Of a stretch of 64,000 nucleotides of DNA, positions 9,091 through 16,777 are shown in pieces. The notes beneath the pieces were generated by a model that did not search any database, had not been told where the DNA came from, and saw only the letters and a list, made by a program, of their open reading frames with translations. The position numbers and the translations under genes are program-made. Every line of letters starts with the position of its first letter. Within the stretch, counting starts at the first letter, position 1. Where the stretch lies: NCBI GenBank assembly GCA_947303185.1, contig CAMYXF010000006.1:112784-176783 (forward strand), in the 5' to 3' direction. This DNA comes from an uncultured Clostridia bacterium. GTDB taxonomy: Bacteria; Bacillota; Clostridia; Saccharofermentanales; Saccharofermentanaceae.

Positions 9091-9774
9091 ATGAGTGTAG
9101 ACACATTAACGAAGCTGCTTTACTGCAGCTTTCCTTTCGTAGTCATAATCACTGTAGTTATTTATGTGATTGTGAATTCCAAGAAGGTAAAAGACAGAGG
9201 GGATATTGATACTACCCCGCCCCAGTTCTACGGCATGCGTTCTCCTACCAATGAAGAAGCAGCCATGATAAAGAAGCAGCTGGCGCCAAGAAACGGCAAG
9301 GTCTCAATCATACTCGGCTTTATCATGGTTCCGCTTGCTGCCATTATCGGCGGCAGTGCTTACAGCATGTATGGTAAGGAAGACACAGCAGTCGTTATCA
9401 TTATGGGCTCTGTTGCAGTTGGCGTACTATTGATGTACATCGGTATTATATCCATGCCTCTGTACATGATGATCAGTCTGAACAAAAAACTTTATTCTGT
9501 CGGTGAATGCTATTTCGCAGACGTAAATCATTATGTCCGTGTAAATCACAAGGGCATTCCCTGCGATGTATACCATGCCGTTATTAAGGACCAGGCCGGT
9601 CAGATCTGGGAGACAGATCTCCCCAAAGACCTCCGCTTTGTGGAAGTCGGAACAAGATGTCTTGTAGTCATCTATGCATCCGAAAAGAAGGTCAACAAAT
9701 CTGTGACAAGCGGCAAGAGCCTCTACAGAAGAGATATTTTCGTATTCCCGGAAGATTTGATGAGATACAAGTAA
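9091..9774 (+). CDS. Membrane protein of unknown function
   Basis: 227 residues. One hydrophobic segment lies near the N-terminus (about 8-28), then a soluble stretch, then a membrane hairpin at about 67-125 (KVSIILGFIMVPLAAIIGG and a second, longer segment), and finally a soluble C-terminal domain of about 100 residues with beta-like character (CYFADVNHYVRVNHKGIP, CLVVIYASEKK). The C-terminal part might be a small OB- or NfeD-like domain, but I cannot assign it. It is transcribed alone from an extended -10 promoter and followed by twin palindromes and a terminator. Confidence 0.65.
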   Translation: MSVDTLTKLLYCSFPFVVIITVVIYVIVNSKKVKDRGDIDTTPPQFYGMRSPTNEEAAMIKKQLAPRNGKVSIILGFIMVPLAAIIGGSAYSMYGKEDTAVVIIMGSVAVGVLLMYIGIISMPLYMMISLNKKLYSVGECYFADVNHYVRVNHKGIPCDVYHAVIKDQAGQIWETDLPKDLRFVEVGTRCLVVIYASEKKVNKSVTSGKSLYRRDIFVFPEDLMRYK

Positions 9775-9785
9775 TCCCGCCCGCG

Positions 9786-9880
9786 TTTTATACTTGAACG
9801 CTCGAAAAGCGCCCTCCCAAGTATAAAAATCCTGAAATTTTATACTTGAGGTCCCTGTTTTCGGGGTGCGAAGTATAAAA
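9786..9880. repeat. Two tandem 43-nt palindromes
   Basis: Two elements of exactly 43 bases (9786-9828 and 9838-9880) each begin TTTTATACTT and end AAGTATAAAA, so each can form a hairpin or cruciform with a 10-bp outer stem. The 23 inner bases differ completely between copies, but each can form its own small inner stem (CGCT/AGCG in the first, CCC/GGG in the second). The period is 52 bases. They lie 3' of the membrane protein gene and before the convergent terminator. Confidence 0.8.
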
Positions 9881-9903
9881 GCAAATCAAATAATCACAAA
9901 ATA

Positions 9904-9935
9904 AGAGGGTACCTCGTTTGAGATACCCTCTTTTT
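9904..9935. terminator. Bidirectional intrinsic terminator
   Basis: AGAGGGTACCTC-GTTT-GAGATACCCTCT forms a long stem with a GTTT loop, followed by TTTTT on the plus strand and preceded by an A-rich run that serves the minus strand. It separates the convergent membrane-protein gene and hydA. Confidence 0.8.
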
Positions 9936-9955
9936 ATTGCTGATTGTTTATCAGA

Positions 9956-11734
9956 TTACTTCTTGATCTCATTGAAGCCTTCTCTTGCAGCATATGTTGT
10001 GTGCAGGAGCTCGTGAGCCTTGTGTGAGTTAGGCTCGCCAAGATACTTCTCGTAAAGCTCGATGATCTGAGGATTCTTGTGTGACTGACGGAGTGTCTGT
10101 CTCTCATCCTCGGAATAGAGTGCCTGAGCTCTCTTTTCCTTGTATGTGTCGAGGATGTCGTCACCTTCATTAGGCATGAAGCAAGGACGAACGTAAGGCT
10201 GACCACCACCGTTGATACAACCACCGGGGCATCCCATGATCTCGATGAACTGATACTTTGACTTGCCTTCGCGGATCTCGTCGAGAAGAACCTTAGCGCT
10301 CTTCATGCCGGAAGCGATAGCAACGTTAACTGTTGTACCGTTGATGTCGAGAGAAGCCTCACGGATACCAGCGTCGTGACCACGAACTGCTGTGAATTCA
10401 ACAGGCTCGGACTCCTTGCCTGTGAGCTTGAAGTAAACAGTTCTGAGAGCTGCTTCCATAACGCCGCCTGTTACACCGAAGATAACAGCTGCGCCTGTGT
10501 AGTCGCCCATGATGTCCTGATCCCACTCCTCATCAGGGAGACGGTTGAACATGATACCTGCACGGCGGATCATTCTTGCGAGCTCACGTGTTGTGAGAAC
10601 TGCATCAACGTCAGGATTGCCGTTTGTGATGAGCTGCTCTCTTTCCTTCTCGAACTTCTTAGCAACGCAAGGCATGATGGATACAACGAAGATATCCTTA
10701 GGATCGATGCCCTTCTCCTGTGCCCAGTAAGACTTGATGATGGCACCCTGCATCTCGTGAGGAGACTTGCAGGAAGAAAGGTGAGGAAGGAGATCGCCGT
10801 AGTTGTACTCAGCGTAGTTGATCCATCCGGGTGAGCAGGATGTGATCATAGGGAGAACGCCGCCGTTCTGGAGACGTCCGAGGAGCTCTGTGCCCTCTTC
10901 CATGATTGTAAGGTCAGCACCGAAGTTTACGTCATAAACTCTCTCGAAGCCGAGTCTTCTCAAAGCTGCGATCATCTTGCCTGTGCAAGGTGTTCCGACA
11001 GGATTGTCGAACTCTTCGCCGATAGCTGCACGTACAGCAGGAGCTGCCTGAACGATAACGTGCTTGCCTGCCTTGAAAGCTGCATCAACCTTATCGATCT
11101 CTGAGTGCTCCATGAGTGCGCCTGTAGGACATACGTTTACGCACTGACCGCACTGAATACAAGGTGAATCAGCGAAGCTTCTGTTCTCAGCAGGTGCAAC
11201 GAATGTTGCGAAGCCACGGTTTTCGAAGCCGAGGATTCCCATGCCGTGAGCATTGGAGCAACGTGCGATACAACGGCCGCAGAGGATACACTTGGATGTA
11301 TCACGGATAAGTCCGGGAGCCAATGTATCGATGTGTGTCTCAGAGTGAACACCCTGGAAAGCATCTTCTCTTGCGCCTGTGATCTGAGCAACGTGGAGGA
11401 GCTCGCACTGGCCGTTCTTATCGCACTGCTGGCAGTTCTTATTGTGATTTGAGAGCATGAGCTCTACTGATCTTCTACGAGCCTGTACAGCTGCAGGTGA
11501 AGAGATCTTGATCTCCATACCCTCAGCTACAGGATATACGCAAGATGCAACGAGTCCTCTGGCGCCTGTTGCCTCTACGAGACAAACACGGCAGGAACCC
11601 TGGTTGCACTCACCATGATTGAATGCACAAAGTGAAGGAATCTCATAGCCACAAGCCTTAGCAGCTTCAAGAATGGTGAGGCCGGCTTCAACCTGATAAG
11701 GCTGACCTTCAATTTTAATATTAACTAAACTCAT
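9956..11734 (-). CDS. hydA: [FeFe]-hydrogenase catalytic subunit of trimeric bifurcating complex
   Basis: 592 residues. An N-terminal [2Fe-2S] ferredoxin domain (Cys36, Cys44, Cys48...) is followed by the His/Cys-ligated cluster site (NHNKNCQQCDKNGQC), two [4Fe-4S] motifs (CILCGRCIARC and CIQCGQCVNVC), then the H-cluster domain with TSCSPGW (298-304), MPCVAKK (354-360) and GCPGGCINGG (501-510), and a C-terminal small-subunit domain. All H-cluster cysteines are present. Together with HydB and HydC it would couple oxidation of NADH and reduced ferredoxin to H2 formation, or the reverse, in the cytoplasm. It is the last gene of the hydCBA operon, 15 bases after hydB, with AGGAGG before the ATG. 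Maturases HydEFG are not in the window. Confidence 0.95.
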   Translation of the reverse strand: MSLVNIKIEGQPYQVEAGLTILEAAKACGYEIPSLCAFNHGECNQGSCRVCLVEATGARGLVASCVYPVAEGMEIKISSPAAVQARRRSVELMLSNHNKNCQQCDKNGQCELLHVAQITGAREDAFQGVHSETHIDTLAPGLIRDTSKCILCGRCIARCSNAHGMGILGFENRGFATFVAPAENRSFADSPCIQCGQCVNVCPTGALMEHSEIDKVDAAFKAGKHVIVQAAPAVRAAIGEEFDNPVGTPCTGKMIAALRRLGFERVYDVNFGADLTIMEEGTELLGRLQNGGVLPMITSCSPGWINYAEYNYGDLLPHLSSCKSPHEMQGAIIKSYWAQEKGIDPKDIFVVSIMPCVAKKFEKEREQLITNGNPDVDAVLTTRELARMIRRAGIMFNRLPDEEWDQDIMGDYTGAAVIFGVTGGVMEAALRTVYFKLTGKESEPVEFTAVRGHDAGIREASLDINGTTVNVAIASGMKSAKVLLDEIREGKSKYQFIEIMGCPGGCINGGGQPYVRPCFMPNEGDDILDTYKEKRAQALYSEDERQTLRQSHKNPQIIELYEKYLGEPNSHKAHELLHTTYAAREGFNEIKK

Positions 11735-11749
11735 TCTTTTGCCTCCTGA

Positions 11750-13633
11750 TTAAACCTTCGAAATTGCGTTGAACTTACATGTGCTGATGCACGCACCGCA
11801 CTTAACGCACTTATCAGCGTCAATTGCCATGGATGCGAGCTTGTGTCCTTCTGCAACGTAATCTGTACGTGTGATGCAGCTTGCAGGGCATCCCTTAGCG
11901 CACATACCGCAGCCGATACACTTATCAGCGTCGATTGTGTACTGCATGAGGTTCTTACAAACGTGAGCAGGGCACTTCTTGTCAACGATGTGAGCGATGT
12001 ACTCATCACGGAAGTGAGCGAGTGTTGAGTTAACAGGGTTGGATGCTGTCTGACCAAGAGCGCAGAGGGAGTTAGCCTTGATTGTCTGGCTCAGTTCTTC
12101 GAGCTCATCAAGATCCTTCATTGTGCCCTTACCCTCAGTGATTCTTGTGAGGATCTCGAGCATTCTCTTTGTACCGATACGGCAAGGTGTGCACTTACCG
12201 CAGGACTCGTCGCAGATGAATTCAAGATAGAACTTAGCAACGTCAACCATGCAGTTGTCTTCGTCCATTACGATAGCTCCGCCTGAACCCATCATGGATC
12301 CCTTAGCTACGAGGTTATCGAAATCGATAGGCTCGTCGAGGTACTCAGCTGTCAAGCATCCGCCGGAAGGACCACCTGTCTGGATAGCCTTGAACTGCTT
12401 ACCATCCGGGATACCGCCGCCGATATCATAAATGAGCTCTCTTAATGTTGTACCCATAGGAACTTCTACGAGACCAACGTTATTAACTTTTCCGCCCAAA
12501 GCGAATACCTTAGTACCCTTGGACTTCTCTGTACCAACAGAAGCGAAGTTAGCAGCGCCTTCTCTGAGGATGTAAGGAACGCAAGCGAGTGTCTCTACGT
12601 TGTTAACGCATGTCGGCTTGCCCCAGAGACCCTTGATAGCCGGGAACGGCGGCCTCGGACGAGGCATACCGCGCTTACCTTCGATGGAGTTAAGGAGAGC
12701 TGTCTCCTCACCGCAAACGAATGCGCCTGCACCAAGTCTGATCTGGCAGTCGAAGCTGAAGTCTGAACCAAGGATGTTCTTTCCGAGGAGACCCTCTGCT
12801 CTTGCCTGCTCGATAGCGATCTTAAGTCTCTTAACTGCGATAGGATACTCGGCACGTACATAGAAGTAACCTTCTGAAGCGCCGAAAGCGTAACCTGCGA
12901 TCATCATACCTTCGATAACTGCAAGAGGGTTACCTTCGAGGATGGAACGATCCATGAATGCACCCGGGTCGCCCTCGTCGCCGTTACATACAACGTACTT
13001 CTGATCAGCTTCAACGTTGAAAGCGAACTGCCACTTTCTGCCTGTGGGGAATCCGCCGCCGCCACGGCCACGGAGTCCGGAAGCCAAAACTTCATCGATA
13101 ACTTCCTGCTGTGTCATTGAGAGTGCCTTCTTGATACCCTGGAAAGCGCCCATGCCGATTGCTTCGTTGATATCTTCAGGATTGATAACGCCGCAGCCGT
13201 TGAGAGCTACACGTCTCTGCTTCTTATAGAAGAGAATATCTTCCTGCTTTGTAACCTTCTCGTTTGTCTTAGGGTCAACATAGAGAAGTCTGTCTACGAT
13301 CTCACCGCCGATGAGGTCCTTTTCAACGATCTCATCAACATCTTCGATCTTAACCATCTTGTAAAGAGTATCCTCAGGATAGATCTTTACGAAAGGTCCC
13401 TGTGAGCAGAAACCGAAACAGCCAACCTGGTTAACAGTAGCCTTGTCTTCGATTCCCTTTTCTTTAATAAGAGCGTTAAATCTCTCCATGATCTCTGTGG
13501 AGTGAGCTGAAAGGCATCCTGTACCACCGCAAAGAACGATGTGGCGCTTGCCGTCTCCACCCTTGATCTTATCGTCGAGGCTCTTAGAGAGAGCTTCAAA
13601 TCTCTCGTTAAGGTCATTAACTGTGCTTATCAT
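11750..13633 (-). CDS. hydB: NADH-binding, NuoF-like subunit of bifurcating hydrogenase
   Basis: 627 residues. The N-terminal thioredoxin-like [2Fe-2S] domain has CGGTGCLSAHS and GCFGFCSQGP. The central FMN/NADH-binding NuoF domain has GRGGGGFPTGRKW and CNGDEGDPGAFMDR. The [4Fe-4S] motif CGKCTPCRIGTKR follows, then a C-terminal two-cluster ferredoxin domain (CIGCGMCAKGCPASC and CVKCGACISTCKF). This is the usual HydB/HndC plan, where the flavin is the site of electron bifurcation or NADH exchange. Its ATG overlaps the hydC stop by four bases, typical of translational coupling. Confidence 0.95.
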   Translation of the reverse strand: MISTVNDLNERFEALSKSLDDKIKGGDGKRHIVLCGGTGCLSAHSTEIMERFNALIKEKGIEDKATVNQVGCFGFCSQGPFVKIYPEDTLYKMVKIEDVDEIVEKDLIGGEIVDRLLYVDPKTNEKVTKQEDILFYKKQRRVALNGCGVINPEDINEAIGMGAFQGIKKALSMTQQEVIDEVLASGLRGRGGGGFPTGRKWQFAFNVEADQKYVVCNGDEGDPGAFMDRSILEGNPLAVIEGMMIAGYAFGASEGYFYVRAEYPIAVKRLKIAIEQARAEGLLGKNILGSDFSFDCQIRLGAGAFVCGEETALLNSIEGKRGMPRPRPPFPAIKGLWGKPTCVNNVETLACVPYILREGAANFASVGTEKSKGTKVFALGGKVNNVGLVEVPMGTTLRELIYDIGGGIPDGKQFKAIQTGGPSGGCLTAEYLDEPIDFDNLVAKGSMMGSGGAIVMDEDNCMVDVAKFYLEFICDESCGKCTPCRIGTKRMLEILTRITEGKGTMKDLDELEELSQTIKANSLCALGQTASNPVNSTLAHFRDEYIAHIVDKKCPAHVCKNLMQYTIDADKCIGCGMCAKGCPASCITRTDYVAEGHKLASMAIDADKCVKCGACISTCKFNAISKV

Positions 13634-14118
13634 GCCTTTGCTGCCTCCTCTTTCAATTCATTAATAATTCCCGGAACCTGGTCAACCTTAACCTTAGGGT
13701 GAACCTGACCATTGATGCTTACTGCGGGTGCGATACCGCAAGCACCGATACAACGAAGAGCGTCCAATGTGAAAAGACCGTCTTCACTTGTCTGACCGGG
13801 CTTGATGTTCAGAATCTCAGAGAACTTATCGATAACGTTCTGTGCGCCCTTAACGTAGCACGCAGTTCCGAGACAGCAACCGACAACGTACTTTCCCTTC
13901 GGAGTAAGAGAAAAGAATGAGTAGAATGTAACAACTCCATAAATCTCTGCAACCGAAATACCTGTCTTCTGTGATACCAATTCCTGAACTTCGAGCGGAA
14001 TGTATCCGTACTCATTCTGAATGTCACTCAGGATCATCATCAACGGTGTCTTGTCGTTCTTGTGACGATCACAGATCTCCGTAATCTGAGCGACAGCAGC
14101 TTCTTGTAATTTAGCCAT
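13630..14118 (-). CDS. hydC: NuoE-like [2Fe-2S] subunit of bifurcating hydrogenase
   Basis: 162 residues in the thioredoxin-like [2Fe-2S] NuoE/HndA family. Cluster ligands are in GCCLGTACYVKG and RCIGACGIAP. It is first in the hydCBA operon. A good AGGAGG site precedes the ATG, and a perfect 13-bp hairpin lies about 60 bases upstream in the presumed leader. Its role is electron transfer within the HydABC complex. Confidence 0.93.
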   Translation of the reverse strand: MAKLQEAAVAQITEICDRHKNDKTPLMMILSDIQNEYGYIPLEVQELVSQKTGISVAEIYGVVTFYSFFSLTPKGKYVVGCCLGTACYVKGAQNVIDKFSEILNIKPGQTSEDGLFTLDALRCIGACGIAPAVSINGQVHPKVKVDQVPGIINELKEEAAKA

Positions 14119-14175
14119 AAAAAACCTCCTGCCTCATTTGGGAATAATTCCAGACCCAACTATTTTACTTTGCAA

Positions 14176-14205
14176 GGCGACAGTTAGTAAAGACTAACTG
14201 TCGCC
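14176..14205 (-). promoter_or_regulatory. Perfect 13-bp hairpin in the hydC leader region
   Basis: GGCGACAGTTAGT-CTTT-ACTAACTGTCGCC (read on the minus strand) is a perfect 13-bp stem with a 4-base loop, between the EF-G-like gene and hydC. It has no strong U-tract on either side (the minus strand continues TTGCAAAG), so it is a weak terminator at best. It could be a repressor site or an RNA structure controlling hyd expression. The half-sites do not fit the Rex consensus spacing. Confidence 0.55.
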
Positions 14206-14287
14206 CAAAAACAGACATTATGTATCAAAAGCGTAAAAATGAATTAACGCAAATGAATATCTATCATTCTTCCTCAAAAATGACTGA

Positions 14288-16363
14288 TTATTCTTCCTCT
14301 ACATTGCTTGCTGCGATAACCTTTTCAGCTACTTCCGGAGGTGCTGCCTCATAACGTGCGTGAGACATAGCGAACCATCCTCTGCCCTGTGTCATTGACT
14401 TAAGGTCAGTAGCATACTCGAGCATTTCAGCTGTAGGAACTTCCGCATTAACAACAGATCCGAGCTCGTCAGCGTCGATACCCATGATACGTCCTCTTCT
14501 CTTGTTGAGGTCGCCCATGATATCGCCCTGCTTTTCCTCAGGAATGTGTACTTCAACCGAGCTGATGGGTTCGAGAAGTACAGGGTTACCCTGAGCCATA
14601 CCTGCCTTGAATGCGAGGTTAGCAGCGATCTTGAATGCCATTTCTGAAGAGTCAACGTCGTGGTAAGAACCGTCAACCAGTGTAGCCTTGAGGTTAACTA
14701 CGGGATAGCCTGCGAGAACGCCCTTCTTGATTGATTCCTGCAATCCCTTTTCGACTGCGGGGAAGAAGTTCTTAGGTACGGCACCGCCGAATACCTTCTC
14801 TTCGAATACGAGATCTTCTGTCTCTGGGTTAGGTTCGAACTCGATCCATACGTCACCATACTGGCCGTGACCGCCGGACTGCTTCTTGTGCTTACCCTGA
14901 ACCTTAACCTTCTTACGGATTGCTTCACGGTAAGGAACCTTGGGTTCACCGAGTTCGCAGTCAACGTTGTACTTGTTCTTGAGCTGGCTTACGAGAACCT
15001 TGAGCTGCATGTCGCCGATACCGGAAAGTACCATCTGCTTTGTCTCAGGGTTTGTCTCGACTGTGAAGCAATGATCTTCGTCAGCAAGCTTTGTAAGACC
15101 GGAAATGATCTTATCTTCGTCGCCCTTCTTAAGAGGAACGATGGACTTGGAAAGACAAGGCTGAGGGAACTTGATCTTAGGCATCTCAAGGATACGAGCG
15201 CGGTCGCAGATAGTATCGTTGGTGTCTGTGTTAGCGAGCTTGGAAGCTGCGCCGATATCGCCTGCAGTAATGCAGTCAGTAGTGATCTGCTCCTTACCCT
15301 TAAGGAAGAACAGACCGCCGATTCTCTCATCCTTACCCTTTGTTGCGTTGTAAACAGTGGAGTTAGCGCGGAGTGTACCTGCGTTAACCTTGAAGATACT
15401 GATCTTACCTACGAACGGGTCAGAGATCGTCTTGAAGCAGAATGCAACGAGCGGATCGTCGATTGAGCAGCCAACCATCTGTGTGCCGCCGTCAGGGAGA
15501 GTAGCCTCAAGAGCGGGCTTCTTGCCTGCCGGAGGTGTGTCCTTGGAGATGCAGTTGAGGAGGAAGTCAACACCCCAGTTCATGTATGCGGAACCGCAAT
15601 AGATCGGGTGGAGCTTACCTTCACGGAAACCTGCATGTACGCCGTGACGGAACTCGTCTTCAGTGAACTTCTCACCAGCGAAGAACTTCTCCATCAAAGC
15701 GTCGTCTGCCTCTGCAACTACTTCGTTAACCTTCTCCTGGAGCTCGTCAACTCTCTCGTTGTACTGCTCAGGAAGCGGATATTCAACAAACTTACCCGTA
15801 GCCTTATCGATTGAGAAAGCCTTACGGTTCATAACGTCAACGATACCTGTCATCTTACCGTCTTCCATGATAGGGAATGAAAGCGGGATAACGGAAGGTC
15901 CGTAACGCTCCATCATACGGGCTGCAACAGCTTCAAAGTCAGCGTTGGGCTCGTCCATTCTATTCATAAAGAAAAGGAAAGGAACCTTTTTACCATTCAA
16001 AAGTCTGATAGCCTTCTCGGAACCGACGGATGTACCGCCCTTAGCCGAGATCATAATAACGCCGGAGTCGGCGATCCTTATTCCGCTCATCTCTTCGCCC
16101 AAAAAGTCGAAGTCACCTGGAGTGTCGATGATATTGATCTTGCTACCCTTGTATTCGCAGCAGGCAACAGAAAGGCCTACTGACATCTGTCTTTTGATCT
16201 CCTCAGGATCGTAGTCAAGCGTAGTGTTACCGTCATTGATGCGTCCCTGACGATTGATTGCTTTGGTGTAATAGAGAATAGCCTCAGCTAATGTCGTCTT
16301 GCCGGAACCTACGTGGCCGAACAACGCGATGTTGCGAATCTTGTCTGCGGAATAATTTTCCAT
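14288..16363 (-). CDS. EF-G-like translational GTPase paralogue (non-canonical)
   Basis: 691 residues with the complete EF-G domain order. The GTP-binding domain has GHVGSGKTT (P-loop), DTPGDFDF (switch II) and NRMD; domains II to V follow, the later ones including HGQYGDVWIEFEP. True EF-G has AHIDAGKTT, DTPGHVDF and NKMD. Here the switch II histidine that activates GTP hydrolysis is replaced by Asp, and the P-loop differs, so this belongs to the EF-G-like paralogue group rather than being the main fusA product. Its exact job is unknown; a ribosome-associated or recycling role is a guess. AGGAGG precedes the ATG and a TATAAT box lies about 40 bases upstream. It is co-directional with hydCBA but separated from it by a hairpin. 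Confidence 0.88.
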   Translation of the reverse strand: MENYSADKIRNIALFGHVGSGKTTLAEAILYYTKAINRQGRINDGNTTLDYDPEEIKRQMSVGLSVACCEYKGSKINIIDTPGDFDFLGEEMSGIRIADSGVIMISAKGGTSVGSEKAIRLLNGKKVPFLFFMNRMDEPNADFEAVAARMMERYGPSVIPLSFPIMEDGKMTGIVDVMNRKAFSIDKATGKFVEYPLPEQYNERVDELQEKVNEVVAEADDALMEKFFAGEKFTEDEFRHGVHAGFREGKLHPIYCGSAYMNWGVDFLLNCISKDTPPAGKKPALEATLPDGGTQMVGCSIDDPLVAFCFKTISDPFVGKISIFKVNAGTLRANSTVYNATKGKDERIGGLFFLKGKEQITTDCITAGDIGAASKLANTDTNDTICDRARILEMPKIKFPQPCLSKSIVPLKKGDEDKIISGLTKLADEDHCFTVETNPETKQMVLSGIGDMQLKVLVSQLKNKYNVDCELGEPKVPYREAIRKKVKVQGKHKKQSGGHGQYGDVWIEFEPNPETEDLVFEEKVFGGAVPKNFFPAVEKGLQESIKKGVLAGYPVVNLKATLVDGSYHDVDSSEMAFKIAANLAFKAGMAQGNPVLLEPISSVEVHIPEEKQGDIMGDLNKRRGRIMGIDADELGSVVNAEVPTAEMLEYATDLKSMTQGRGWFAMSHARYEAAPPEVAEKVIAASNVEEE

Positions 16364-16533
16364 CAGTCATTTCCTCCTTTGAAGTAAAAGATTAAAATAC
16401 TTTCCTATTATATAAGATTCGGTATGCTAATTCCACAAAAAACCAACTTTGCCCCAAACTTTTTTTGTGCATAATTATTTCAGGCCTTTTTTCGCTTTGT
16501 TTGACTGTAAAAAAGTCTTTAGAATTTCGTTTC

Positions 16534-16569
16534 AGGACACGAAATGGGCACTAAATCGTGTCCTTTTTC
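16534..16569 (+). terminator. Orphan terminator-like hairpin
   Basis: AGGACACGA and TCGTGTCCT form a 9-bp perfect stem with a 13-base loop, followed by TTTTTC on the plus strand. No plus-strand gene lies upstream, so it is either part of the adjacent repeat region, a leader structure, or the end of an undetected transcript. It lies within the 414-base gene-free stretch 16364-16777, which otherwise holds a TATAAT box for the EF-G-like gene, the CGTCGA-rich repeat and a minus-strand terminator. Confidence 0.45.
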
Positions 16570-16590
16570 GGCATTATTCGACGTTTTAAG

Positions 16591-16703
16591 GTCGACGAAA
16601 AGTTGACGAAAATGACGTTTTTCGTCGATAAAATCGTCGAATTGAGCCGGATTCGACGAAATCGTCGACGATTTTGCCCGTTTCCGTCTAACAATCGTCG
16701 ACG
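16591..16703. repeat. Dispersed CGTCGA-rich palindromic element, copy A
   Basis: About 110 bases built from repeated GTCGACGAAAA, ATCGTCGAAT and CGTCGACGATTTT blocks that form several overlapping inverted repeats. It aligns almost without gaps to 32427-32530, in the same plus-strand orientation. It is intergenic, between the coiled-coil gene and the EF-G-like gene. Confidence 0.75.
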
Positions 16704-16720
16704 TGGTGTCACTCGCAAAC

Positions 16721-16755
16721 AAAAAAGGATGCCTCATTTCTGAGACATCCTTTGG
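16721..16755 (-). terminator. Intrinsic terminator of the coiled-coil protein gene
   Basis: On the minus strand, AAAGGATGTCTCA-GAAA-TGAGGCATCCTTT is a 13-bp stem with one mismatch, followed by TTTTTTG. It lies just downstream of the gene ending at 16778. Confidence 0.85.
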
Positions 16756-16777
16756 AAAAACAAATTGTAACCGGGAA

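Noticed and set aside
14176..14205. Rex operator upstream of hydC
   Set aside because: The half-sites GTTA/TAAC are eight bases apart instead of six and flanking bases do not fit.
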